From: a virus
DNA length: 44,881 nucleotides
Direction: 5' to 3' (one strand)
Virus record (IMG/VR): IMGVR_UViG_3300023174_000279
Location: 1 to 44,881 of that record
Made by a program: the position numbers and the translations under genes. The notes under the pieces were generated by a model, which was not told where the DNA came from, searched no databases, and saw nothing but the letters and a program-made list of their open reading frames with translations. Below are positions 34,661 through 43,166 of this stretch, in pieces (position 1 is the stretch's first letter; every line of letters starts with the position of its first letter).

Positions 34661-35812
34661 ATGGCAATTCAATTACAAGTTAGACGTGGCACAGCTACCC
34701 AACATAACACCTTTACTGGTGCTGCGGGAGAACTTACACTTGACACAACTAATAATTCGTTGCGTGTTCATGATGGTTCTACTGCTGGTGGTCATCAGAC
34801 TCTTCGCGCAAATCTAACAAACATAATCTCAGGTTCTAGTCTTGCGCTTGGAGCAGGTGGTTTTACTGGCGCAACATTAGCACTAACTGGTAATGCAACT
34901 GTTGGCGGAACATTAGGTGTTACTGGCGATACAACTGTTGGCGGAACATTAGGTGTTACTGGTAATACAACAATTAGTGGATCATTAACTGTAACTGGAA
35001 ATATTACACTTAATGGTACTACTCAAACGATTAACTCAACAGTAACTACTATTGTTGATCCAATTATTAGAATTGGTACTGGAACTGGTGGTGCTGTATT
35101 AACTACTAATGATAGTAAAGATCGTGGTCTAGAATTCAATTATTATTCTAGTGCTAACAGATATGGATTTATTGGTTACAAACAAGCAACTGGTGATATT
35201 CGTTTTTTATTAAACACTACCAATACTTCTGAAGTAATTACTGGAACTCTTGCGAATATTGTTGCAGCTGGAATTACTGGCACGACAGGTACATTCTCCT
35301 CAACTATGGGGATTACTGGTAATACAACTATTGGCGGAACATTAGGTGTTACTGGTAATACTGCTTTAACTGGCACACTAAGTGCTGGTGCAACAACTCT
35401 AAGTTCTTTAACTCTTACTACTCAATTAGGTATTGCTCAGGGTGGTACTGGTCAAACAACTCTGCCAGAGATTGGTCAAATTCTAATTGGTAATTCCTCA
35501 AACGGATTTACCATGAACCGTATTACTGCTGGTTCATATATTCAGATCACTAATACCAGTGGTGGTATCTCAATTGGATACACTGGTACTTCAGGTTCTT
35601 CTGCGGTTTTCGCAGCGCAAGCAACGTCAGATCTTGGTTATGTATATGACTCCAATATTATTGCAACAGAAGATCTCGGTGCTGTCGGTGGCACAAGTCC
35701 ACTATCATATGATTGCGGTGTATTGCGATTAGACGGTATTGTCTCTATTTCTAACCTTGACCAATCTGTAAAATCAGATTATCTTGGTTACTCAATTATT
35801 TTCGGATTCTAA
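34661..35812 (+). CDS. Tail fibre with Mtd-like N-terminus and a C-terminal D-G motif
   Basis: 383 residues. The start IQLQVRRGTATQHNTFTGAA and GELTLDTTNNSLRVHDGSTA are the Mtd-like attachment start. The middle has repeats of the type TVGGTLGVTGNTTI, encoded by near-identical 31-base DNA copies. The C-terminus has SDLGYVYDSNIIATEDLGAV and SDYLGYSIIFGF, similar to the end of the previous fibre. It shares the operon (12 bases after the previous stop) and is probably also a structural fibre. Confidence 0.8.
   Translation: MAIQLQVRRGTATQHNTFTGAAGELTLDTTNNSLRVHDGSTAGGHQTLRANLTNIISGSSLALGAGGFTGATLALTGNATVGGTLGVTGDTTVGGTLGVTGNTTISGSLTVTGNITLNGTTQTINSTVTTIVDPIIRIGTGTGGAVLTTNDSKDRGLEFNYYSSANRYGFIGYKQATGDIRFLLNTTNTSEVITGTLANIVAAGITGTTGTFSSTMGITGNTTIGGTLGVTGNTALTGTLSAGATTLSSLTLTTQLGIAQGGTGQTTLPEIGQILIGNSSNGFTMNRITAGSYIQITNTSGGISIGYTGTSGSSAVFAAQATSDLGYVYDSNIIATEDLGAVGGTSPLSYDCGVLRLDGIVSISNLDQSVKSDYLGYSIIFGF
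34896..35355 (+). repeat. Three copies of a 31-bp direct repeat in the fibre gene
   Basis: CAACTGTTGGCGGAACATTA with GGTGTTACTGG occurs at 34896-34926 and 34932-34962. A third copy with one mismatch lies at 35325-35355. It encodes the peptide TVGGTLGVTG. Confidence 0.85.
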
Positions 35813-35821
35813 GGATATAAA

Positions 35822-38701
35822 ATGGCACGTCAGTTAGTTGAAAAATATATTTTCTCACCAAACGTAGCGGGATCAGGAACTGTTAAGTTTCCTGGTAAAG
35901 TTGACTTAACTCAGCTTTTGATTATTGCTAACAAAACTCAGCAAACAAACATCTATGCTATTGGTGACCCAACAAAGAATGGTACAATTTCTTATGATGC
36001 TACTGATACTACTTTTATGGGTGGTACTTCTCAGTACTCTGAACAAGTCGGTGTAACTACTGTAACTTTTGCAGCAGATACATCAACAATGTTGGCGGAT
36101 GATAAACTTGCCATTTACTCTGATGCTCCAAAATATGTTGGTAATATTGTTCGTCCATATGGCTTCGGTGTTGATGCTATTGAACGTCAACGTGTTGCTA
36201 ATCCACAATCATTAATTGACGCTGACTTTGAATATGGTTTACAGCCTACTAAGTGGCAGAACTATACCGATATCCGTGGTATTCCAGGTATCTACGAAAA
36301 GCCAGGTCTTGACTTGTTTATTACTGATATCACATCAGATGGTGGTAATCCATCTGTTATGACTGTTACTTGTTCACAGGCTCACGGACTTTCTGTTGCT
36401 AACCCAGTTATTATCTTCGGTTGCGCAGGTGTATCTAACGCTGCTCGTTCTGAGGGTTCGTTTGTTATTAATACTGTTCCTTCTTCAACTACGTTTACAT
36501 ACTTTGCTAAAGGTATTGTAGGAACTAATGGAACTTCTGTCTATAATCAATCTACTTACGCACGTCGTGGTGGTTTCTATGCTGGTTCTGGTTTACCAAT
36601 TACTGGCTATACTTCTAACGCAGCTTCGCCTTCTGTTATTACGGTAACTTGTTCAGCAAATCATGGTTTAGTTGCAGGATCTCCAATTGTTAACGTAGTT
36701 ACTTCTACTGGCACTTACCATGAATTGATGGGTGGTAACTTCTTTATTGAGTCTGTGCCAACTGCAAATACATTTACGTTCACTGCCAGAGTTGGCGGTG
36801 CTGTTCAAAATTCTAGCATTGTTGCTACAACTTATACTCGTTCTGATGCGTTCGTTCAACACAGACCATTTGATGGTGGTGTTAACTTAGGTACATTCCT
36901 ACCTTCTCATGGTGCATCTGTTTCTCGTCAGACTAAAAAATATATGCGTTACCAATCTGGTAAAGGTATCCTTTGGACTTCTGGTGTTTTGTTTAATCCA
37001 GTTCTAAACCTTGACCAAATTTCTGCTGCAGCTACTACTGTTGGTTCAGTCATAACAGTATCAACTGAAATTGACCATGGTTTACAAGCTGGTTGTACTG
37101 TTGAAATTGCAGGTGTTGTTACTAGTGGTTATAATGGTATCTATGGTGTAGTTTCTATTGTTAATGAGTCTACATTTACAGTTTCTGCTCAAGCTGTTCT
37201 TGGTAGCACTTCTGCTGTTATTACTAACTTACCACGTGTTACTGTTAAAAATTGGATCGGCGCATCAACTCGTGTTGGTGCGTTTGATGATCAAAACGGA
37301 CTATTCTGGGAATATGATGGACAAGAATTAGCAGTTGTTAAGCGTTCAGCAACTTATCAGTTGTCAGGGTTTATTTCTGTTACAGCTGGATCTCAATCAA
37401 TTACTGGTTCATCAACTCGATTTACTCAGCAATTAAAAGCTGGCGACTCAATCGTTATTCGTGGTATGACATATCGTGTTGGTTCTATCACTGATGATAC
37501 TACCATGACTATTAATCCAGAGTATCGTGGTGTTAATAATTCTTCAGGTATTAAAATTGCACAGGTTATTGATACTCGTATCCCGCAATCTCAATTTAAC
37601 TTTGATAAGATTGATGGTACTGGTATTTCTGGATATGCAGTTAACTTGAATAAAATGCAGATGTTGGGTATCTCGTTCTCTTGGTATGGTGCGGGTTTTA
37701 TTGACTTCATGCTTCGTGGTCCAGACGGTAATATGATTCCAGTTCATCGTATGAAACAGAACAACGTAAATGATGAAGCGTATATGCGTACTGGTAACAG
37801 TGCAGTTCGCTACCAAGCGATTAATGAATCTGCTCGAGATCGTTTAGCAACTACAATGAATAGTTCTGTTACTTCAATTGTATTAAATGACGCTTCTCGT
37901 TTCCCAGCTACTGGTGGTACTGTTCTTATCGATCATGAATATATTACCTACACTGGTAAGACTGGAAATACTTTAACTGGTTGCACTCGTGGCGCATCGT
38001 TTACGATGTTCGTTGGTGGTTCTACTAAGACATTCTCTGGTGGTGTAGCAGCAAGTCATTCTGTTGGTAATGGATTTAATGCGGTAACCTTAATTACTTG
38101 TACTTGCGCACCTATTGTCAACCACTGGGGTTCTTCTTATATTATGGATGGTGGTTTCGATTCGGATCGTGGTTATTACTTTAACTATGCTGGTATCGGT
38201 AATAGTATTGCAGCTAGTAGTTCTGAAACACAATTCTTTTTACGTTTAGCACCTTCTGTTTCTAACTCAATTGCTGGTAATTTCGGCGATCGAGATCTTA
38301 TTAATCGTTCTCAACTGTTGCTACAAAAACTACAAGTTCAGTCTGACCAGTCTGTGCAGGTATATGGTATTTTGAATCCAGGTAATATTGATGCGTCTTC
38401 ATTAACATGGACTGCTGTTAATACTACTGCGCTTGGTTCACAACCTTCGTTTGCTCAGATTTCTACCAGCACTTCAACTGCTGCAACGCCAGGAGAACAA
38501 AACTTTTCAACTCTTGGTCAACCAAATGGTTTCGCTGAGATTGACTTATCACAGTTGAAAGAACTAACAAACTCTGCTATTGGTGGGTATTCTAACTATC
38601 CTGATGGTCCAGACGTTTTAGCAGTTGTTGTTAGAAATCTTTCTTCAACCAATGCAGCAACTGTTTCAGTAAACTTATTCTGGTCTGAAGCGCAAGCATA
38701 A
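35822..38701 (+). CDS. Large modular virion structural protein
   Basis: 959 residues. The N-terminal 180 residues (RQLVEKYIFSPNVAGSGTVK, IVRPYGFGVDAIERQRVANP, LIDADFEYGLQPTKWQ) match a conserved virion protein of T4-like aquatic phages. Three tandem modules follow, each with an HGL turn and an F-x-V/F-x-x-PS/NESTFTV type strand (nt 36328-36520, 36603-36810, 37019-37230). A VTAGSQSITGSSTRFTQQLK module (nt 37364-37535) is shared with gp7 and the gp10-position protein. The C-terminal part has LDQSV-type strands and SSTNAATVSVNLFWSEAQA. It is probably a fibre-shaft or baseplate-decorating protein; the exact place is unknown. Confidence 0.65.
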   Translation: MARQLVEKYIFSPNVAGSGTVKFPGKVDLTQLLIIANKTQQTNIYAIGDPTKNGTISYDATDTTFMGGTSQYSEQVGVTTVTFAADTSTMLADDKLAIYSDAPKYVGNIVRPYGFGVDAIERQRVANPQSLIDADFEYGLQPTKWQNYTDIRGIPGIYEKPGLDLFITDITSDGGNPSVMTVTCSQAHGLSVANPVIIFGCAGVSNAARSEGSFVINTVPSSTTFTYFAKGIVGTNGTSVYNQSTYARRGGFYAGSGLPITGYTSNAASPSVITVTCSANHGLVAGSPIVNVVTSTGTYHELMGGNFFIESVPTANTFTFTARVGGAVQNSSIVATTYTRSDAFVQHRPFDGGVNLGTFLPSHGASVSRQTKKYMRYQSGKGILWTSGVLFNPVLNLDQISAAATTVGSVITVSTEIDHGLQAGCTVEIAGVVTSGYNGIYGVVSIVNESTFTVSAQAVLGSTSAVITNLPRVTVKNWIGASTRVGAFDDQNGLFWEYDGQELAVVKRSATYQLSGFISVTAGSQSITGSSTRFTQQLKAGDSIVIRGMTYRVGSITDDTTMTINPEYRGVNNSSGIKIAQVIDTRIPQSQFNFDKIDGTGISGYAVNLNKMQMLGISFSWYGAGFIDFMLRGPDGNMIPVHRMKQNNVNDEAYMRTGNSAVRYQAINESARDRLATTMNSSVTSIVLNDASRFPATGGTVLIDHEYITYTGKTGNTLTGCTRGASFTMFVGGSTKTFSGGVAASHSVGNGFNAVTLITCTCAPIVNHWGSSYIMDGGFDSDRGYYFNYAGIGNSIAASSSETQFFLRLAPSVSNSIAGNFGDRDLINRSQLLLQKLQVQSDQSVQVYGILNPGNIDASSLTWTAVNTTALGSQPSFAQISTSTSTAATPGEQNFSTLGQPNGFAEIDLSQLKELTNSAIGGYSNYPDGPDVLAVVVRNLSSTNAATVSVNLFWSEAQA

Positions 38702-38704
38702 ATA
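38697..38704 (+). promoter_or_regulatory. Putative late promoter (CATAAATA)
   Basis: The octamer overlaps the stop of the 959-residue gene and lies 24 bases before the next fibre ATG, with GAGGAA as ribosome binding site between them. Confidence 0.55.
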
Positions 38705-38727
38705 TACAAAAATAGAGGAAATTCAAA

Positions 38728-40518
38728 ATGGCAACCCAAGTACAATTTAGACGAGGAACTACTACCCAGAACAATGCGTTTACTGGAGCAAATGGTGAGA
38801 TTTCTGTCGATACTGATGTAAAAACATTACGACTTCACGATGGTGTGACTGGCGGTGGTGCATCTATTATGATGAATACCACTACTGCTCAAACTGCGCT
38901 GAATAAAACATTTAGTACTGGTTCTGTGTGGACTGGTAATGCGGTTGCTCTAGCATATGGCGGTACTGGTTCATCATTGTCTGCTGTTCAGGGTGCGGTT
39001 GCTTATTCTGGTGCTTCTGGTTTAGGTCTTTCTGCTGCAGGTACTTCTGGTCAGGTTCTAATTTCTGGTGGTACAGGTTCTCCAGTTTGGGTTAATGCTT
39101 CCTCGTTAACTACTGGTGTTGCCACTACTGCTGTTACTGCTACTAACATTGCGGGTGGTTCTGCTGGTCAGTTGATTATTCAGTCTGACACTGGTTTATC
39201 TACTTTCATTACTGCTGGTGCATCAGGTACGTTTTTACAATCAGCTGGTGCTGGTTATGCTCCTACTTGGGCAGCTGGTCAAGTTACTATCGGTTCTACT
39301 GCTGTTGCTCTTGGTGCAACTGTTACTTCCTTTACTGGTCTTAATATTCTAACTGCAACTGGCACTAGTCACTGGGTTTTACCAGTTGGTAATACTGCTC
39401 AGCGTCCAGCTTCTCCTGCGACTGGTATGGTTCGTTATAATACTACTACAGTTGGTTTTGAAGGTTATTCTTCAGGTTCTTGGTCTTCGCTTGGTGGTGT
39501 ATCTTCTGTAGATAAGTTTACATATATCCAAGCAGAAACTTCTGCTGGTGCTTCTAATGGCGAATTAGAATTCTTTGCTGAAGACGCAGCTGGTACTGCA
39601 GCAGTTAAAGTTGCTGGTATGAATAGAACTCGTTTACTAGAAGCTACTGGTACTGTTCTTGGTACTCAAACTACTCAAAACTTATTTAATACTGTTGCCA
39701 CTACTCTTAACATAGGTGGTGCAGCAACTACTCTTTCTATTGGTGCAGCGACTGGTACTGCTACGATTAATAATGCTGAAGTTGTTATTACTGGTAACCT
39801 TACAGTTAATGGTACTACGACTACTGTAAACTCAACTACACTAACTGTAGACGATAAAAATATTGAACTAGGTTCTATTGCATCACCAACTAATACTACT
39901 GCAGATGGTGGTGGTATTACTCTGAAGGGTGCAACTGATAAAACATTTAACTGGGTTAATTCTACTACTGCTTGGACATCTTCTGAAAATCTAGCATTAG
40001 CGACTGGTAAAAATATATTAATGAATGGTTCTACATCAGGAACTATCACGGTAACTGCCACTGCAATCGCTGGAACAAATACCCTAACTTTACCTGCAGC
40101 TACTGATACTTTGGTTGGTAAAGCAACTACTGATACTCTTACTAATAAATCATTAACAAGTCCAGTTGTAACTGGTACTCAGAATAATAACTCTCTTGTT
40201 TATGAAACTACATTTAACGTAGGAAGTATTACTACTGCCACTGCTGTTCATAGTTTTGCTGTTGCAACTTATCGTTCAGCGTCTTATGTTTTCCAAATTA
40301 CAAATGGAACATTCTATAAAATTGTTAAAGTATTAGTTGTTCATGATGACACAACTGCTGTACAAAGTGATGCTTACATTGACGACGTTGAAATTGGAAC
40401 AGGTACTCAGAATACAACTTATGCGTTTGATATTTCTGGCGGAAATGTTAGACTACTAGTAACTGCTGCATCTGGTACTGCCACCGTAAAAGGTATGGTA
40501 TCAATGATTGTGGTATAA
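38728..40518 (+). CDS. Tail fibre with Mtd-like N-terminus
   Basis: 596 residues. It begins TQVQFRRGTTTQNNAFTGAN and GEISVDTDVKTLRLHDGVTG, the same attachment start as the fibre at 34661. The body has VATTAVTATNIAGGSAGQLI, repeats such as DTLVGKATTDTLTNKSLTSP and STTLTVDDKNIELGSIASPT, shared with other fibres of aquatic phages. The C-terminal 100 residues form a beta domain (ATAVHSFAVATYRSASYVFQ, VRLLVTAASGTATVKG). Nine bases separate it from gp13, so it is transcribed with the neck operon. Confidence 0.8.
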   Translation: MATQVQFRRGTTTQNNAFTGANGEISVDTDVKTLRLHDGVTGGGASIMMNTTTAQTALNKTFSTGSVWTGNAVALAYGGTGSSLSAVQGAVAYSGASGLGLSAAGTSGQVLISGGTGSPVWVNASSLTTGVATTAVTATNIAGGSAGQLIIQSDTGLSTFITAGASGTFLQSAGAGYAPTWAAGQVTIGSTAVALGATVTSFTGLNILTATGTSHWVLPVGNTAQRPASPATGMVRYNTTTVGFEGYSSGSWSSLGGVSSVDKFTYIQAETSAGASNGELEFFAEDAAGTAAVKVAGMNRTRLLEATGTVLGTQTTQNLFNTVATTLNIGGAATTLSIGAATGTATINNAEVVITGNLTVNGTTTTVNSTTLTVDDKNIELGSIASPTNTTADGGGITLKGATDKTFNWVNSTTAWTSSENLALATGKNILMNGSTSGTITVTATAIAGTNTLTLPAATDTLVGKATTDTLTNKSLTSPVVTGTQNNNSLVYETTFNVGSITTATAVHSFAVATYRSASYVFQITNGTFYKIVKVLVVHDDTTAVQSDAYIDDVEIGTGTQNTTYAFDISGGNVRLLVTAASGTATVKGMVSMIVV

Positions 40519-40527
40519 GGATAACAA

Positions 40528-41493
40528 ATGGCTATCCCAACAAGTAGAGAAGGTCTAAAGCAATACTGCCTCAGAGATCTAGGTGCTCCAGTACTGGAGA
40601 TAAACGTAGATGATGACCAGTTAGAAGATCGTATTGATCAGGTGCTGGATTACTGGCGTCTTTATCACTATGAAGGTATCGAACAGATTTATCTTAAGTG
40701 CCAAATTAAAGCATCTAGACTAACTATTACCACAGGTAATGCTGCTTCATTTGGTTTAGAACAACCTGTTGTTGGTGCAACTTCTGGTGCAACAGCAACT
40801 GTTACTAGAGAGAATGATACAATTTCTTCTGGTAATACTTTGCTTGTTAAGAATGTAGTCGGTACTTTTGTTGCTGGTGAAACTATTACCAGTGGTGCAA
40901 TTACTGCAACTCTTGGTTCAGGTACTCCTTGCGTTCTTGGTGAGTACGATAAGAAATACGTAGACATCCCTGACTCAGTTTATGGTGTTCAGAAAGTTTT
41001 ATCTATTGGTATGGCATCTTCTTCAAAGAATATCTTTGACTTGCAATATCAATTACGCTTAAATGACTTGTATGATTTAACTTCTACATCAATCATTTAT
41101 TATAAAACTGTTATGTCACATTTGGCTCTATTAGATTTAGAATTAAATGGTCATACATTATATCGTTTTAATCGCTTACAAAATCGTTTGTATCTAGATA
41201 TTAACTGGGCAACTGACGTTCAGTTCGGCGATTATATTATCGTTCAAGCATATCGTGCTTTAGATCCAACTGAGTTCTTCAAAGTATGGAATGAGAACTG
41301 GATCAAGCGTTATACTACTGCTCAATTCAAACGTCAATGGGGCACTAACCTTAAGAAATTTACAGGTCTTCAACTTCCAGGTGGCGTAACATTAGATGGC
41401 GATAAGTTATATGCTGAAGCCATGAATGAAATTCAAATCTTAGAAGACGAACTGCAAAATAAATCTGCTCCGCTAGAATTCTTCTTAGGATAA
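40528..41493 (+). CDS. 13: Neck protein gp13, with inserted beta module
   Basis: 321 residues, close to T4 gp13 (309). The N-terminus IPTSREGLKQYCLRDLGAPV with DDQLEDRIDQVLDYW is diagnostic for gp13. After about residue 70 there is a beta insertion of the type VVGATSGATATVTRENDTIS and VGTFVAGETITSGAI (nt 40754-40925), also found twice in the gp10-position protein. The conserved part resumes with YDKKYVDIPDSVYGVQKVL and ends ELQNKSAPLEFFLG. gp13 with gp14 forms the collar below the portal that joins the head to the tail. The stop is one base before the gp14 ATG. Confidence 0.88.
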   Translation: MAIPTSREGLKQYCLRDLGAPVLEINVDDDQLEDRIDQVLDYWRLYHYEGIEQIYLKCQIKASRLTITTGNAASFGLEQPVVGATSGATATVTRENDTISSGNTLLVKNVVGTFVAGETITSGAITATLGSGTPCVLGEYDKKYVDIPDSVYGVQKVLSIGMASSSKNIFDLQYQLRLNDLYDLTSTSIIYYKTVMSHLALLDLELNGHTLYRFNRLQNRLYLDINWATDVQFGDYIIVQAYRALDPTEFFKVWNENWIKRYTTAQFKRQWGTNLKKFTGLQLPGGVTLDGDKLYAEAMNEIQILEDELQNKSAPLEFFLG

Positions 41494-41494
41494 A

Positions 41495-42424
41495 ATGTCT
41501 ACAACAAATGTATATTTTTCTCAGGGAACTAAAAACGAACAGCACCTGATTGAAGATATTATCATTGAATCGCTAAAGATTTATGGTAATGAAATATTCT
41601 ACATTCCAAGATCTTTAGTATCTAAGGATAATGTTCTAGGTGAAGATCGTCTTTCTCAATTTAAAACTGCATTTCCTATTGAAATGTATTTTGAGAACGT
41701 AGACTCATTTAGTGGTCAAGGTGCGTTTATTCAGAAGTTCGGTTTGATGATTGAACAATCTGCAACTCTAGTAGTTGCTCGTAGACGCTGGGAACAGTTG
41801 GTTGGTCGTTATGGTCAAACTCAAATTCCTTCTCGTCCGAATGAAGGCGATTTAATTTACTTCCCGCTTACTGGTAGTATGTTTGAACTTAAATTCGTTC
41901 AACATCAAGATCCATTCTATCAACTTGGTAAACTATATGTTTACAAACTACAAGTTGAATTGTTTCAGTACTCTTCAGAAAGAATCGATACAGGTATCGC
42001 TAAGATTGATACCTTTGAATCTCTTAAAACATTCAGCACTAATACAACTAGAAATATTCACGGTAGAGTGGCAACTATTACAATGACAAATAGTGGTTCA
42101 GGATATACTTCTGTTCCAACAGTTACCCTTATAAGTTCTACTGGTTTTGGCGCAACTGCAACAGCAATCAGAGGAACTTCAGGAACTAACCTTAATAAGA
42201 TTACTGGGATAACTATCACTAATGCTGGTACTGGTTATCAAACTGCCCCAGTTGTTACTTTTGTCGGTGGTGGTGGTACTGGTGCTGCAGCAACTTGTAC
42301 ACTTGATATTGATATTAAGAAATCTTCTGATGGCTTTGGTGAAAATGACTCATTTAAAGATGCAGCTACTGATGTCATTAACTTTGATGAACAGAATCCA
42401 TTTGGAGAAATAAACAATGCTTAA
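41495..42424 (+). CDS. 14: Neck protein gp14, with C-terminal glycine-rich repeats
   Basis: 309 residues; T4 gp14 has 256. The N-terminal part (LIEDIIIESLKIYGNEIFYI, AFPIEMYFENVDSFSGQG, EGDLIYFPLTGSMFELKFVQ) matches gp14, which sits with gp13 in the neck. From about residue 190 there are two glycine-rich modules (SGSGYTSVPTVTLI and AGTGYQTAPVVTFVGGG) of the kind in gp53 and gp8, followed by the conserved end DAATDVINFDEQNPFGE. It overlaps gp15 by eight bases, which suggests coupled translation. Confidence 0.88.
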   Translation: MSTTNVYFSQGTKNEQHLIEDIIIESLKIYGNEIFYIPRSLVSKDNVLGEDRLSQFKTAFPIEMYFENVDSFSGQGAFIQKFGLMIEQSATLVVARRRWEQLVGRYGQTQIPSRPNEGDLIYFPLTGSMFELKFVQHQDPFYQLGKLYVYKLQVELFQYSSERIDTGIAKIDTFESLKTFSTNTTRNIHGRVATITMTNSGSGYTSVPTVTLISSTGFGATATAIRGTSGTNLNKITGITITNAGTGYQTAPVVTFVGGGGTGAAATCTLDIDIKKSSDGFGENDSFKDAATDVINFDEQNPFGEINNA

Positions 42425-43166
42425 TGGAAATGTTTATTACCATGGCTCTATAAGAAAAGCCATTGTGGCTTTTGGTCGTTTATTCAGCGACATTTATATC
42501 GACCGCAAGCAAGGCGACTCTGTTTCTGGTACTACTATTCAGCGTTTACAAGTTCCACTTTCTTACGCACCAAAAGAAAAATGGTTAGTTCGTTTAGATC
42601 AGCAGCCTGATTTAGAAAACAACGTAACTATGATTTCTTTGCCAAGAATGTCTTTTGAAATTAATAGTTATCAATATGATTCTTCTCGTAAGTTGAATCG
42701 TATGCAACAAATTAAAACTGATGCAGATAATAGCACAAAGCCAACAGTATATACTCCAGTTCCATACAACGTGGATATCTCACTTTATATCTTGACAAAA
42801 ACTCAAGAAGATGGTCTACAAATTATTGAGCAAATTCTGCCCACGTTTACTCCAGAATATACCTTGGCAGTTAACGTAGTTCCTGAGATGGGCATTACAA
42901 TGGACGTTCCTATTATTCTAGAAAGCGTAAGTGTTGTTGATGAGTATGATGGTAACTTTCAAGATAGAAGGTTCGTTACTCATACACTAAATTTCCAAAT
43001 GAAACTAAACTTATTTGGTCCAGTTTCTGGTCAAGGTATTATTACTGAAGTTAATGCCAACATCGGACAAAATGAATCAACTGGCGCAAACAGAGTATAT
43101 GTGGCTCAAGGTGATATTACTACCGTAACAGTTACTTCGGAACAGTGGTCTGGCGAAGGATTATAA
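42417..43166 (+). CDS. 15: Tail terminator/sheath stabiliser gp15
   Basis: 249 residues; T4 gp15 has 272. The N-terminus YYHGSIRKAIVAFGRLFSDI with YIDRKQ and VPLSYAPKEKWLVRLDQQPD is diagnostic, as are SLPRMSFEINSYQYDSSRKL and MDVPIILESVSVVDEYDG. gp15 forms a ring on the last tube and sheath rings and is needed to join tails to heads. The ATG lies inside the end of gp14. The C-terminal 25 residues are specific to this group. The next gene, gp17, starts with TTG directly after its stop. Confidence 0.92.
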   Translation: MLNGNVYYHGSIRKAIVAFGRLFSDIYIDRKQGDSVSGTTIQRLQVPLSYAPKEKWLVRLDQQPDLENNVTMISLPRMSFEINSYQYDSSRKLNRMQQIKTDADNSTKPTVYTPVPYNVDISLYILTKTQEDGLQIIEQILPTFTPEYTLAVNVVPEMGITMDVPIILESVSVVDEYDGNFQDRRFVTHTLNFQMKLNLFGPVSGQGIITEVNANIGQNESTGANRVYVAQGDITTVTVTSEQWSGEGL

